A model generated the notes under the pieces. The model had not been told where the DNA came from, searched no databases, and saw only the letters and a list, made by a program, of their open reading frames with translations. The position numbers were made by a program, and so were the translations under genes. Shown in pieces: positions 34,184 to 43,029 of a stretch of 64,000 nucleotides of DNA; within the stretch, counting starts at the first letter, position 1; every line of letters begins with the position of its first letter. This DNA comes from Ornithinibacillus salinisoli (GTDB lineage Bacteria; Bacillota; Bacilli; Bacillales; Amphibacillaceae): the NCBI RefSeq assembly GCF_042682545.1, contig NZ_JBHUHQ010000009.1. One strand, written 5' to 3'.

Positions 34184-35203
34184 GTGACTACGGATATAAA
34201 AAAATCACCTCAGCAGAAAGCTGTTACGCAAAAAATGACGTTAATTCAGGCTATTAATGATGGAATGAAAATGATGCTTGAACAGGATGAAACGGTAATG
34301 GTGCTGGGAGAAGATGTTGGAAAGAATGGTGGAGTTTTTCGTGCGACAGATGGCCTCCAAGAGCAATTTGGAGAAGAAAGGGTTGTTGATACACCATTAT
34401 CAGAATCGGGTATTATTGGTACGTCTGTGGGTCTTGCGATTAATGGCTTTAAGCCGATAGCTGAAATTCAATTTATGGGATTTATTTATCCAGCATATGA
34501 CCAGATCATGACACATGTATCTCGCATTAGGATGAAGACGATGGGACATTATGCAGTTCCCATGGTAATTCGAGCACCATATGGTGCAGGCGTACGTGCC
34601 CCAGAAGTTCACTCGGATTCTATGGAGGCACTATTTACTCATATGCCTGGTTTGAAAGTAGTTTGCCCTGCTACTCCGTATGATGCAAAAGGATTATTAA
34701 TTGCTGCTGTTCAGGATCCTGATCCTGTCCTCTATTTGGAGCCAATGCGTAGCTACCGTACATCTCGTGAAGAGGTTCCAGTAGATCCCTATACTGTTGA
34801 AATAGGAAAGGGGAGGCTGCGGAAAAAGGGGGATGATGTTACGGTTATTGCTTGGGGAGCTATGGTACCCCTTGTAGAAAAAGCGGTACAGGTAGCGGAA
34901 CAAAAAGGATTAAGTTGTGAAGTGATAGATTTACGTACGTTGTATCCGTTAGATCGTGATATCATTTCGGAATCCGTACAAAAGACTGGCAGAGCAGTTA
35001 TTGTACATGAGGCTCACGCTACTGGCGGATTAGGGAACGATATTGTGTCTGTTATTAATGATACATCATTTCTTTATTTAAAAGCACCAGCGGAAAGAGT
35101 CACGGGATTTGATGTTCCAGTTCCATTCTTTGCACTAGAAGAACATTATCTCCCAACTTCCCATCGAATAGTAAAAGCTATTGAAAAAGTTTCTCATTTT
35201 TAA
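34184..35203 (+). CDS. 2-oxoacid dehydrogenase E1 component, beta subunit
   Basis: A 339-aa partner of the alpha subunit. Motifs: ALILGEDVG-like VMVLGEDVGKNGGVFRATDGL, DTPLSESGIIGTSVGLA, EIQFMGFIYPAYDQ and the C-terminal transketolase domain VIDLRTLYPLD. GTG start just after AAGGGGGAAAT inside the alpha stop region. No E2 (lipoyl acyltransferase) or E3 gene follows, so the complex must borrow E2/E3 from the pyruvate or branched-chain complex, or use genes outside the window. No strong terminator is visible after it. Confidence 0.92.
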   Translation: MTTDIKKSPQQKAVTQKMTLIQAINDGMKMMLEQDETVMVLGEDVGKNGGVFRATDGLQEQFGEERVVDTPLSESGIIGTSVGLAINGFKPIAEIQFMGFIYPAYDQIMTHVSRIRMKTMGHYAVPMVIRAPYGAGVRAPEVHSDSMEALFTHMPGLKVVCPATPYDAKGLLIAAVQDPDPVLYLEPMRSYRTSREEVPVDPYTVEIGKGRLRKKGDDVTVIAWGAMVPLVEKAVQVAEQKGLSCEVIDLRTLYPLDRDIISESVQKTGRAVIVHEAHATGGLGNDIVSVINDTSFLYLKAPAERVTGFDVPVPFFALEEHYLPTSHRIVKAIEKVSHF

Positions 35204-35312
35204 TGGTTACATTTGTAGGTCGTTGTATCTATGGAAAATTTATTTATACTTTTACCCTTTTGGTCATCATCGGTTAAGCGGTTTCATAACTATTAAAACA
35301 TCTTAGAATTGC

Positions 35313-35340
35313 TTGACTCTTTACAATAGTGTGTTATAAT
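35313..35340 (+). promoter_or_regulatory. SigA promoter of the ABC importer operon
   Basis: TTGACT, 16-bp spacer, TATAAT, 49 bp before the start codon. The leader is too short for a T-box, and no TAACGT-type operator is nearby. Confidence 0.75.
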
Positions 35341-35388
35341 TTGTCAAATATATTTTGAATATTATATGAAAATAAGGGGGAATACGTA

Positions 35389-36375
35389 ATGAAGAAGTGG
35401 CTTCAACTATTGGTATTAGCAATACTTAGCAGCCTAGTATTAGCAGCTTGCGGAGACAGTACAGGAGGAGATGGGGATGGAAATACTTATACAATCGGTG
35501 CAACTCAAATTGTAGAACATCCATCTCTAGATAAAGCTTATGAAGGCTTTAAAGCTGCGTTGGATGAAGCAGGGTTAGATGTGGAATTTGATTTCGAAAG
35601 TGCTCAAAATGACACAAACAATGTGAAACCAATTTCAGATGGCTTTGTTGCAGATGGAGTCGATTTAATTTTTGCTAATTCAACACCTAGTGCAATGGGG
35701 GCATTGGAAGCAACTGATGAGATTCCGATCCTATTCACGTCCGTTACAGATGCTGTAGATGCTGGTTTAGTAAGTGCCATGGATGAACCTGGCGATAATA
35801 TTACAGGTGTTCTTGATTTACATCCAGATGCCATTAAGGAGACAGTTAATTTTATCGATACGTATTTCCAAGGTGCAACAGTAGGAACAATTTATAATAG
35901 TGGAGAACCTAATTCCGTTACACAAATCGAAGCATTAAAAGAAGCGTTAGATGGAACGAGTTTAAGTCTGGAAGAGCGCTCTGTAGCTAGTGGTGCAGAT
36001 GTTCAGCAGGCTGCTCAAACATTAGCAGGAGATATTGATGTTTTCTTTATCATTACGGATAACACAGTAGTTGAAACATTGGATAGTGTCATACAAGTTG
36101 CCAATGATCAAGATATCCCACTTGTTGTAGGGGAACCAGATTCAGTAGCAAAAGGTGGATTTGCAACGTTTGGTATTGACTACTACACAATCGGATATCG
36201 TACAGGTGAAATGGCAGTAGAAATACTTACAGGAGAAAAAACACCAAAGGATATCCCTGTTGAGTATCCACCAGAAATTCAATTGTTCATTAACAAGGAA
36301 GCGGCTGAGGAACAGAATATTGAGTGGCAAGATGATTGGGATGAAGATGCCCAATTTGTTGAGTCAGGAGAATAG
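35389..36375 (+). CDS. ABC importer substrate-binding lipoprotein (ABC_sub_bind / TrpX-like)
   Basis: A 328-aa secreted lipoprotein. Signal peptide with lipobox LAACG (Cys20), then an acidic Gly/Asp-rich linker and the periplasmic-binding fold (YTIGATQIVEHPSLDKAYEGFKAAL, IFANSTPSAMGALEATDEIPILFTSVTD, GVLDLHPD). This is the TrpX/YtrH-type family linked to aromatic amino acid or other small-molecule uptake. Permease and ATPase genes follow. Location beside the phenylalanine operon suggests an aromatic substrate, but that is inference. Ribosome site AAGGGGG. Confidence 0.9.
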   Translation: MKKWLQLLVLAILSSLVLAACGDSTGGDGDGNTYTIGATQIVEHPSLDKAYEGFKAALDEAGLDVEFDFESAQNDTNNVKPISDGFVADGVDLIFANSTPSAMGALEATDEIPILFTSVTDAVDAGLVSAMDEPGDNITGVLDLHPDAIKETVNFIDTYFQGATVGTIYNSGEPNSVTQIEALKEALDGTSLSLEERSVASGADVQQAAQTLAGDIDVFFIITDNTVVETLDSVIQVANDQDIPLVVGEPDSVAKGGFATFGIDYYTIGYRTGEMAVEILTGEKTPKDIPVEYPPEIQLFINKEAAEEQNIEWQDDWDEDAQFVESGE

Positions 36376-36400
36376 TAAGCGACTTTTACGTATAACAAGG

Positions 36401-36424
36401 AGAAGCAGGCCTAGGCCTGCTTCT
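36401..36424 (+). other. Perfect 24-bp palindrome between binding protein and permease genes
   Basis: AGAAGCAGGC-CTAG-GCCTGCTTCT is fully palindromic, giving a very stable hairpin with only a weak U tail. Such hairpins between binding-protein and permease genes usually lower downstream expression by partial termination or protect the upstream mRNA. Confidence 0.75.
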
Positions 36425-36481
36425 GTATTCTAAATATTAATTAAACGGCGGGTATATATCCCCATTCTGGAGGAAAACAAC

Positions 36482-37465
36482 ATGCTATTATCATTATTTG
36501 GAGCAGTTGAATCAGGTTTAATCTATGCGATTATGGCTTTAGGAGTTTACTTATCGTTTCGCGTGTTGGATTTTCCTGATTTAACGGTAGATGGAAGTTT
36601 TGTCACTGGCGGAGCGGTGGCAGCCATATCCATTGTTAACGGAATCCCTCCTATTATGGCAACGGTATTAGGCGCTTTAGCAGGATTTATTGTTGGTTGT
36701 ATTACGGGAATCATCCATACAAAAGGTAAAATCAATGCTCTTCTTTCTGGAATATTGATGATGATTGCTTTATATTCCATAAATTTACGGATTATGGGGC
36801 AACCAACATTATCTTTGATCAAAGAAACTACCGTTTTTAAGCAGTTGGAAGTTATTTGGGCTAAAAGTGGAATGGATTCCTTTTTCAATGGATTATTACA
36901 ATCATTAGGAGCTGATAGAGTACCTTCTACCTGGGTTATTGTCTTTTTCATGATCATTGTCACGTTAGCTATTAAGTTCTTAACCGATTATTATTTAAAA
37001 ACGGAAGTTGGCTTGGCATTACGAGCAACAGGCGATAACCAAAAAATGATACGAAGTCTTTCAGCTAACACGGATTCTTTAATTATTGTCGGTGTAGGTG
37101 TTTCCAATGGACTCGTTGCATTATCCGGAGCATTAATTACTCAGCATCAATCGGTTGCCAACGTAAACATGGGTATAGGAATGATTGTTATTGGACTTGC
37201 CTCCGTTATAATTGGAGAAGCTTTATTTGGAAAGCGATCAATTGCTATTGCAACTATAGCTGTTATTGGTGGAGCAATTATCTATCGAATTGTCGTTACG
37301 TTAGCATTACGTGTTGACTTTTTAGAATCAGGAGATATGAAATTAATTACAGCAATACTAGTTATTTTAGCATTAGTCACACCTAAAATTATCCAAGCTC
37401 GAAAAGAGAAAAAACGTCGTCTAAGAAAACGTGCTGAACTTACATCGCAAGCGGAGGGGGCGTAA
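36482..37465 (+). CDS. ABC importer permease (LivH-like, TrpY type)
   Basis: A 327-aa integral membrane protein with eight to ten helices, of the branched-chain-type permease family. Recognisable pieces: SFRVLDFPDLTVDGSFVTGGAVAA, the cytoplasmic loop GLALRATGDNQKMIRSLSANTD (coupling to the ATPase) and IIGEALFGKRSIAIATIAVIGGA. The very basic C-terminus (RKEKKRRLRKRAEL) stays inside. It pairs with the lipoprotein upstream and the ATPase downstream (start 1 bp after this stop). Starts at ATG with GGAGGAAAAC. Confidence 0.92.
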   Translation: MLLSLFGAVESGLIYAIMALGVYLSFRVLDFPDLTVDGSFVTGGAVAAISIVNGIPPIMATVLGALAGFIVGCITGIIHTKGKINALLSGILMMIALYSINLRIMGQPTLSLIKETTVFKQLEVIWAKSGMDSFFNGLLQSLGADRVPSTWVIVFFMIIVTLAIKFLTDYYLKTEVGLALRATGDNQKMIRSLSANTDSLIIVGVGVSNGLVALSGALITQHQSVANVNMGIGMIVIGLASVIIGEALFGKRSIAIATIAVIGGAIIYRIVVTLALRVDFLESGDMKLITAILVILALVTPKIIQARKEKKRRLRKRAELTSQAEGA

Positions 37466-37466
37466 C

Positions 37467-38261
37467 ATGCTTAAACTGAAAGATATTTCTATAACTTTTA
37501 ATGAAGACACTCCTGATGAAAAGAAGGCATTACAAAAAACGCAATTGGAGTTAGAGCAAGGAGAATTTGTAACTGTAATTGGTAGTAATGGGGCTGGGAA
37601 ATCGACCTTAATGAATGTCATTTCAGGTAATTTAACACCTGATGTTGGCGATGTATTTATTGATGATAAAAAAGTCACCTTTCTACCGGAATACAAGCGA
37701 TCAACCATGATTGGCCGTGTTTTCCAAGATCCAATGGCTGGTACAGCACCATCAATGACAATTGAAGAAAACTTAGCGATGGCTTATTCACGGGATAAAA
37801 AACGAAAACTAAAGCTAGGAGTAACCAAAAAACGAAAAGATTATTTTCGTGATTATTTGACTAGCTTGAATTTAGGATTAGAAGACCGATTAAATGCAAA
37901 AGTTGGATTATTATCTGGTGGTGAGCGGCAAGCATTATCTCTTTTAATGGCAACCTTTACGGAACCAAGTATATTGCTGTTGGATGAGCATACGGCAGCG
38001 TTAGATCCTTCTCGTGCCCAATTAATTTCAAAGATCACGAAAGATGTTGTAAATAAATTTGGATTGACAACATTGATGGTAACGCATAATATGCAGCAAG
38101 CATTAGATTTAGGGAATAGATTGATTATGATGGATAAGGGGCAAATCATTCTAGATATTAAAGGGGATAAAAAGAAACAACTTACTATTGAAGACTTACT
38201 CAAAGAGTTTCAACGTATTCGTGGGGAGCAATTTGAAAGTGACCGTGCGGTATTAGGATAA
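37467..38261 (+). CDS. ABC importer ATPase
   Basis: A 264-aa ATP-binding subunit. Walker A IGSNGAGKSTLMN, signature LSGGERQALSLLMAT, Walker B ILLLDEHTAALDP and H-loop MVTHNMQQ are all intact. Note the less usual LDEHTAALDP in place of LDEPT. The start is ATG 37467, one base after the permease stop, with GGAGGGGGC inside the permease end; the longer frame overlapping the permease is not used. Ends shortly before a strong terminator, closing a three-gene importer operon. Confidence 0.93.
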   Translation: MLKLKDISITFNEDTPDEKKALQKTQLELEQGEFVTVIGSNGAGKSTLMNVISGNLTPDVGDVFIDDKKVTFLPEYKRSTMIGRVFQDPMAGTAPSMTIEENLAMAYSRDKKRKLKLGVTKKRKDYFRDYLTSLNLGLEDRLNAKVGLLSGGERQALSLLMATFTEPSILLLDEHTAALDPSRAQLISKITKDVVNKFGLTTLMVTHNMQQALDLGNRLIMMDKGQIILDIKGDKKKQLTIEDLLKEFQRIRGEQFESDRAVLG

Positions 38262-38334
38262 TGAAGGTTGAAATAATATAAGGAAATGAAATAGTTCCGA
38301 TAGAATGGAGAAACGTCCGACATAACATACCAAT

Positions 38335-38373
38335 TAGTAGACCAAATCACATACTGATTTGGTCTAATTTTTT
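38335..38373 (+). terminator. Terminator of the ABC importer operon
   Basis: TAGACCAAATCA pairs with TGATTTGGTCTA around CATAC, followed by ATTTTTTCCC. Confidence 0.92.
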
Positions 38374-38488
38374 CCCTTTATATCAGTAATCAACAATTTC
38401 TAACATACTGAAGGTGATTATTTGTGAAGGATTGTTCTTAAGCTTATGGCGCTGTTTAGTAGAGGGAATAGAATATAGGGAGGTAGTT

Positions 38489-38716
38489 ATGGATAATATC
38501 GATAAAAGAAATCGTTTAGATGATACACCTTTTAGTTATCGAGTTAATAAAAAGAATACCGTCTTTATAGAATATTATGGGAAACAAGTGAAAATTTTAA
38601 AAGGTAAAGATGCAGAGAGGTTTTTAAGTAAAATAAATAATGCTGGAAATGACAAGGAATTACAGTTAATAATGGCCAAGGTAACAGGTAATTTTAAAAG
38701 GGGAAATGAAAGGTAA
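38489..38716 (+). CDS. Small conserved-type protein, 75 aa, unknown function
   Basis: Start ATG 38489 has a good GGGAGG site; the longer frame from 38414 lacks one. The 75-aa product begins with RNRLDDTPFSYRVNKK and contains FIEYYGKQVKILKGKDAERFL and LIMAKVTGNFKRGNE. I recall similar ~70-aa proteins in Bacillaceae with this LKGK and VTGNFKRGNE ending, with no known function. It is small, basic and soluble, and probably a single-domain alpha/beta protein. It stands alone. Confidence 0.75.
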   Translation: MDNIDKRNRLDDTPFSYRVNKKNTVFIEYYGKQVKILKGKDAERFLSKINNAGNDKELQLIMAKVTGNFKRGNER

Positions 38717-38848
38717 TCGTTTTTAGAAGAGATACAAGTATTTTCTCTCCCTTGTTTCACATAGAAGAAGGTTAATGGAATAAGCAGGTGTTATTAAAAG
38801 TGTGTCGAAACAGTTAGTAAAACCAATTTAAGACAGGGGGGATACTCT

Positions 38849-39472
38849 TTGATAAAAAATTACTTCATATTCAGCGTTATTATATTATTCTTCTTAATAA
38901 TAACCTCTGGTTGCACTAATTCAAGTGACAAGATAGCAACTATTTCAGTTAACTCCGATTCTGAATATGTGAATACCTTTGAAGATTTACATTTAGGGAT
39001 ACTATATGACTTTGATTTTAAATTACCTAATGCGGATAAAAGTTGGGTAAATCTTTGGGTGGAAAGATACATTGATGGGAAAAAAGATTCTCAACCATTA
39101 ACGCAATTAAACTACGGTAACAGTCCAAAAGAAGTGGAGGAAGGGCATTTGGGATTTGGGATGATAAATCCAAACTCAGAAGATACTTTAGTATTTCTTT
39201 ATGGACCTGGTGTAAGCTCCCAACCGTCAATAATTGAAAAGGACTATAAGGCTGAATTTCTAAGTTCTTGGGACTATGCCATTGGTGATGAAGAAGTAGA
39301 GTTAGAATTTGGTGAAACAACAATATTAGCAGCTTATAGAGAATCGGGAAGTAACTTAATCAACACGGTTGATTTACAAGATGAGGAATCAGTAAAAAGA
39401 ATGATTAAAAAAGATGATATGGTACTATTACTAAAGCTAAAAGTAGAAGAAAAAACTGCAAATCATGATTAA
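38849..39472 (+). CDS. Lipoprotein, unknown function
   Basis: A 207-aa lipoprotein: hydrophobic signal, lipobox ITSGC (Cys22). The exported domain is acidic (DSEYVNTFEDLHLG, YIDGKKDSQPLTQLNYGNSP) and beta-rich. TTG start after AGGGGGG. No family recognised. It is the first of a run of small surface proteins between 38.8 and 43.5 kb. Confidence 0.75.
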   Translation: MIKNYFIFSVIILFFLIITSGCTNSSDKIATISVNSDSEYVNTFEDLHLGILYDFDFKLPNADKSWVNLWVERYIDGKKDSQPLTQLNYGNSPKEVEEGHLGFGMINPNSEDTLVFLYGPGVSSQPSIIEKDYKAEFLSSWDYAIGDEEVELEFGETTILAAYRESGSNLINTVDLQDEESVKRMIKKDDMVLLLKLKVEEKTANHD

Positions 39473-39538
39473 AAGGCTGTATTCAACAAATTGTGAACAG
39501 ATGTACTTATACTATTGGGTGTAAAGGTGGATCTCTAA

Positions 39539-39880
39539 ATGTTAAAAAGAATATTCGTGCTTTTTCTTTTGTCTATATTATTCATAAGTGCTTGTTCAGA
39601 GACAAATCCCCAAAATTATATGGGAGTAAGTGAGAATTGGGGAATTAACTATGGAAGGGATGAGAAACTTGTCATAAAATACAATGGCGATGATCCGATA
39701 CCAGAAGAGCAACTTACGATTAAAATTGATGAAGGAGTAAGTAATGCGACAGCAGATATTTATCTTTCTGAAGAAGGTATTTATGAAATGAATTTGACGT
39801 TTAGTGAAGAGCCAAACGATGCTGAGATTATAATGGAATGGAATGGGCAAACCGAAAGTATAAACTTAAAAGAAATATAA
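39539..39880 (+). CDS. Small lipoprotein, unknown function
   Basis: A 113-aa lipoprotein with lipobox FISAC (Cys19), followed by a single beta-sandwich-like domain (VSENWGINYGRDEKLVIKYN ... IYEMNLTFSEEPNDAEIIMEW). The Trp/Gly-rich VSENW start of the mature part is seen in small Bacillus lipoproteins of unknown role. ATG start with a moderate AAAGGTGG site. It follows another lipoprotein by 66 bp and may share its transcript. Confidence 0.72.
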   Translation: MLKRIFVLFLLSILFISACSETNPQNYMGVSENWGINYGRDEKLVIKYNGDDPIPEEQLTIKIDEGVSNATADIYLSEEGIYEMNLTFSEEPNDAEIIMEWNGQTESINLKEI

Positions 39881-39992
39881 GTGTAAGTACATTCACAAAA
39901 TAAATAAAACCAAATAATGTTTTTGGAATATTATGTTAGTATTGAAGTGTAAAATATTTAGCTAATGAGGTTTTGGAAGAGGAGGAGTTTTA

Positions 39993-40181
39993 TTGCTTTA
40001 TGATGACTTTAGTCAATTTATTTTAAGTTTATTGATTTGGTGGGGATTCTTACTCTTTTTTCAAAGAATGAATAATCGTTATCCTCAAAAAAACACTTGG
40101 AAAAAAGATATATTACTAACTTTGATTCAAAGTCTTGTTGCACTACTTATTTTGTTCCCTATATTATCTTACTTTTTTTAA
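39993..40181 (+). CDS. Two-helix small membrane protein, 62 aa
   Basis: TTG start with a strong GGAGGAG site. Two membrane helices (about residues 8-24 and 42-61) are joined by a basic loop (NNRYPQKNTWKKD). No family recognised. The next 180 bp to the ABC-F gene contain only broken frames; one (about 40261-40326) reads as a short Cys-containing protein-like segment ending in a stop and may be gene debris. Confidence 0.6.
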   Translation: MLYDDFSQFILSLLIWWGFLLFFQRMNNRYPQKNTWKKDILLTLIQSLVALLILFPILSYFF

Positions 40182-40363
40182 ATTCTTCCAGAAAAGTTTT
40201 TATAATATTAAGAGGGAATATAATTCAACTAAGCCCGATAATACAAACTAATTCCTTATTGCATTAATAGGTGTGCAGTTGATAAACAAGGAAATGATCA
40301 GACTTTCTATTATGAACTTCAGTCCTGAGAAACTATCATATCTAATTATAGGAGAGGATAAAA

Positions 40364-41836
40364 ATTTCGGGGAATATTCTTATAAAAAATATGACATTTA
40401 GATATTTATCAATGCTCAAGCCTATCTTTAAACAAGTTAACCTAAACATTAATGAAAATTGGAAATTAGGACTTGTTGGTAGAAATGGTAGAGGAAAAAC
40501 AACATTATTAAAGATTCTTTTAAACCAGCTAGAGTATGAAGGTACTATACAGACATCACTAGACTTCAAATACTTTCCATTATATCCGAAAGGCCATGAA
40601 GATTTAACTGTTTTAGATTTGTTACTGAAACATAATCCGACTATAGATATCTGGCAAATTGAACGTGAGTTAACTCATATGGATTTACCAAGAGACATTT
40701 TAGATCAAAAATTTAAAGTATTGAGTGGCGGGGAACAAACAAAACTAATACTTATTGAGCTATTTTTGAATGAAAATTCATTTCCTTTAATTGATGAACC
40801 GACAAATAATTTAGATTTGCATGGCAGACAAATCGTTGGTCGGTATTTAAATAATAAAAAAGGTTTTATTGTAATCAGCCATGATGAATCTTTCTTAAAT
40901 CAATTTGTTGACCATGTTCTAGCAATAAATAAAGAATCTATAGACCTAATTACTGGAAATATTGATACATGGAAATATGAAAAGGCAAATGCAGATATGC
41001 TTTCAGAGGAAAAGAACTCCAAACTAAAGGCTGAAATTCAACGGCTTAATGATGTCTCAAGACAGGTCAGTAGTTGGGGCATAAAAAAAGAAAATAGTAC
41101 GAAAGATGCTGCTGAAAGAAGAATAGCTGCGAAACAAATGAAAAGATCGAAAGCAGTAAAAAAAAGAACAGAAGAGATGATTGAAGAAAAGCAAGGTCTT
41201 ATAAATAATATCGAAAATGTTTCTGATCTTAAAATGAAAGTTGAGCAGCCTAGAAAACAGGTGCTGTTCTTTCGTGAATTTTCTGTTTTGAGAGATGGTA
41301 TACCTCTTTTTGAGCCCATCAACATAGATGTATATCCAACTGAACGATTCTTTATTGAAGGAAAAAATGGTGTCGGTAAGTCTAGTTTATTAAATTTTAT
41401 ACTTGGAGAAGAACAGCTAGAAACAATCGGTGAATGTAAAATAAGCCTACCTGAAAATCTATCAATTTTGAGTCAAAAAAACCAGGAGGAGGTAGGATAC
41501 TCTTCGTTGATAGATCAATTAACTTCTAAAGATGAAAAAGAAGAATTTTGGCATCTGTTACATCAATTAGGTATCAAACGATCCAGTTTTTCGGATAAAT
41601 CTAGTATAAATTGGAGCTCTGGAGAACAGAAAAAAGTATTTTTAGCGAATGCACTATTAGGAAATAATGAACTGTTTATTTGGGATGAAGTGACCAATTA
41701 CTTGGATATTATGGTTATTAATCAGTTGATAGATACTATAAATAAATATCGTCCAACAATGATTAGTGTAGATCATAATGAATATTTTGTAGATGCCATA
41801 GCCACTAAAATAGTAGAATTGAAAACTTTTTTTTAA
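40364..41836 (+). CDS. ABC-F ribosomal-protection-type protein (Lsa/Vga-like)
   Basis: Two ABC cassettes without membrane helices; such proteins free ribosomes from antibiotics (lincosamide/streptogramin A/pleuromutilin) or act in translation. First cassette: GRNGRGKTT, VLSGGEQTK, LIDEPTNNLDL. Linker: long charged coiled coil (about 200-270). Second cassette: GKNGVGKSS, WSSGEQKKV, IWDEVTNYLDI. From the first ATG (40391) the protein would lack the first beta strand; the frame continues upstream as SGNILIKNMTFRY, which matches the Lsa N-terminus, and GGAGAGG is well placed for a rare ATT start at 40364. That start is unusual but best supported. Resistance is inference; about 490 aa, family-typical. 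Confidence 0.82.
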   Translation: MSGNILIKNMTFRYLSMLKPIFKQVNLNINENWKLGLVGRNGRGKTTLLKILLNQLEYEGTIQTSLDFKYFPLYPKGHEDLTVLDLLLKHNPTIDIWQIERELTHMDLPRDILDQKFKVLSGGEQTKLILIELFLNENSFPLIDEPTNNLDLHGRQIVGRYLNNKKGFIVISHDESFLNQFVDHVLAINKESIDLITGNIDTWKYEKANADMLSEEKNSKLKAEIQRLNDVSRQVSSWGIKKENSTKDAAERRIAAKQMKRSKAVKKRTEEMIEEKQGLINNIENVSDLKMKVEQPRKQVLFFREFSVLRDGIPLFEPINIDVYPTERFFIEGKNGVGKSSLLNFILGEEQLETIGECKISLPENLSILSQKNQEEVGYSSLIDQLTSKDEKEEFWHLLHQLGIKRSSFSDKSSINWSSGEQKKVFLANALLGNNELFIWDEVTNYLDIMVINQLIDTINKYRPTMISVDHNEYFVDAIATKIVELKTFF

Positions 41837-41958
41837 ATAGAAGTTAAGCCAGTTAGGTTTGAAACGAATATTTTTTTTGGGGGGTTATCCCAGCGGTTGT
41901 TAAAGTAACGGTGCATTTAAATTGAATAAGCGTACTGTTAAAAACATGGAGGGGTTAT

Positions 41959-42183
41959 ATGTATTTGCTTTTATCAATAATATTAAGTGTTATTTTAGGG
42001 GTCATTCTTTTGATGATGGGGCCATATGTTGGTGGTATTGTTGCTTTTGGAGTTGTAGTAGGCTGTATTTTTAGAGGACTATACTTATTAAACGATATTC
42101 ATAAAAGAATTTCGAATATATCACCAAAAGAAGATAAAGTTCAAAAAGCATTCAAAGAGTATTTAGTAGAAAAAAGTAAATAG
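41959..42183 (+). CDS. Small two-helix membrane protein, 74 aa
   Basis: ATG start with a GGAGGGG site. Two hydrophobic segments (residues 3-21 and 26-45) are followed by a charged cytoplasmic tail (DIHKRISNISPKEDKVQKAF). The length and layout are common among Bacillus small membrane proteins; no function can be assigned. Confidence 0.7.
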   Translation: MYLLLSIILSVILGVILLMMGPYVGGIVAFGVVVGCIFRGLYLLNDIHKRISNISPKEDKVQKAFKEYLVEKSK

Positions 42184-42337
42184 CCAATTTAAGTAACAGG
42201 TACAAGAATTGAATTAGTGATTGACATTTTTAAGGAGGCAATTATTATCAGTAAGAATTGAATTCAATTTAACTATAGCAATAGGAGTTGAATGTCAAAA
42301 TTTAATATATTCATCAATTTATAGATAAGGGGAAATA

Positions 42338-42862
42338 ATGAATAATCAAAGAGTATTCATAGGAATTGTTTTTATTTGTATTGTAACCTTCGCAATAATT
42401 TGGGGATATATCTTCTATCAAAACTATTCTATTGAAAAAGTGGTAAAAAAGATGGAGGGGACTGTCCTGGAACAAGCTGAAATAGGTGATCAAACATTTG
42501 TTATATTCGATACGGATGATTTTATTGAAGGTGGTATTTTTGAAAGAGGAATTTTTGGCTGGAAGATTACTACAAATGGTAGAGCTATAAGAGGTCATAA
42601 TAGTGATATTCCGTTTAGCATAGACTATTACGCCATTACACCAAATATTAATGGATGGTCATATTTCTTTGGGTATGTAAATCCAAATAAAGTAGATATA
42701 ATTAGGTTTCAATCCAATAATTTGGATATAGAATACCAAGTTGAATCTTATTATTGGTTTATTCCCGTTTTAAATTATAAAGGTAGTTTTAAACCAAAGG
42801 AATTTAGCGTGATATTGAAAGATGGAAAAGAAATTTTTTACCCTTTTGATGAATTAAAATAA
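42338..42862 (+). CDS. Membrane-anchored protein, 174 aa, unknown function
   Basis: An N-terminal membrane anchor (residues 7-27) and an exported domain rich in aromatic residues (FERGIFGWKITTNGRAIRG, INGWSYFFGYVNP, YYWFIPVLNYKG). No lipobox and no recognised family. ATG start after AAGGGGAA. A weak hairpin with a T run follows at about 42885-42908, a likely terminator. Confidence 0.7.
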   Translation: MNNQRVFIGIVFICIVTFAIIWGYIFYQNYSIEKVVKKMEGTVLEQAEIGDQTFVIFDTDDFIEGGIFERGIFGWKITTNGRAIRGHNSDIPFSIDYYAITPNINGWSYFFGYVNPNKVDIIRFQSNNLDIEYQVESYYWFIPVLNYKGSFKPKEFSVILKDGKEIFYPFDELK

Positions 42863-42884
42863 AAATAACCTAATTAGAAAAAGG

Positions 42885-42908
42885 CGGATCAGCCCTTTTT
42901 GTTTTTTA
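42885..42908 (+). terminator. Probable terminator
   Basis: AAAAAGGC pairs with GCCCTTTTT (one bulge) around GGATCA, then TGTTTTTT. Confidence 0.55.
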
Positions 42909-43029
42909 GAAAATTAATATTATAACGGATTGTGCTTAACTAATGATGCTGGACGCTAAAGTGGAACTTGAATCTTGTTTACATGGGAGTAATGGTAAAA
43001 AAATAACGAAAAGATGAGAGGGCGATGTC

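Noticed and set aside
35204..35388. T-box leader before the ABC importer
   Set aside because: The predicted leader is only about 40 nt, with no specifier stem or conserved T-box sequence.
40272..40401. Short ORF overlapping the ABC-F start (possible leader peptide)
   Set aside because: GTG start with no clear ribosome site; composition is random-like. It could be revisited if the ATT start is wrong.
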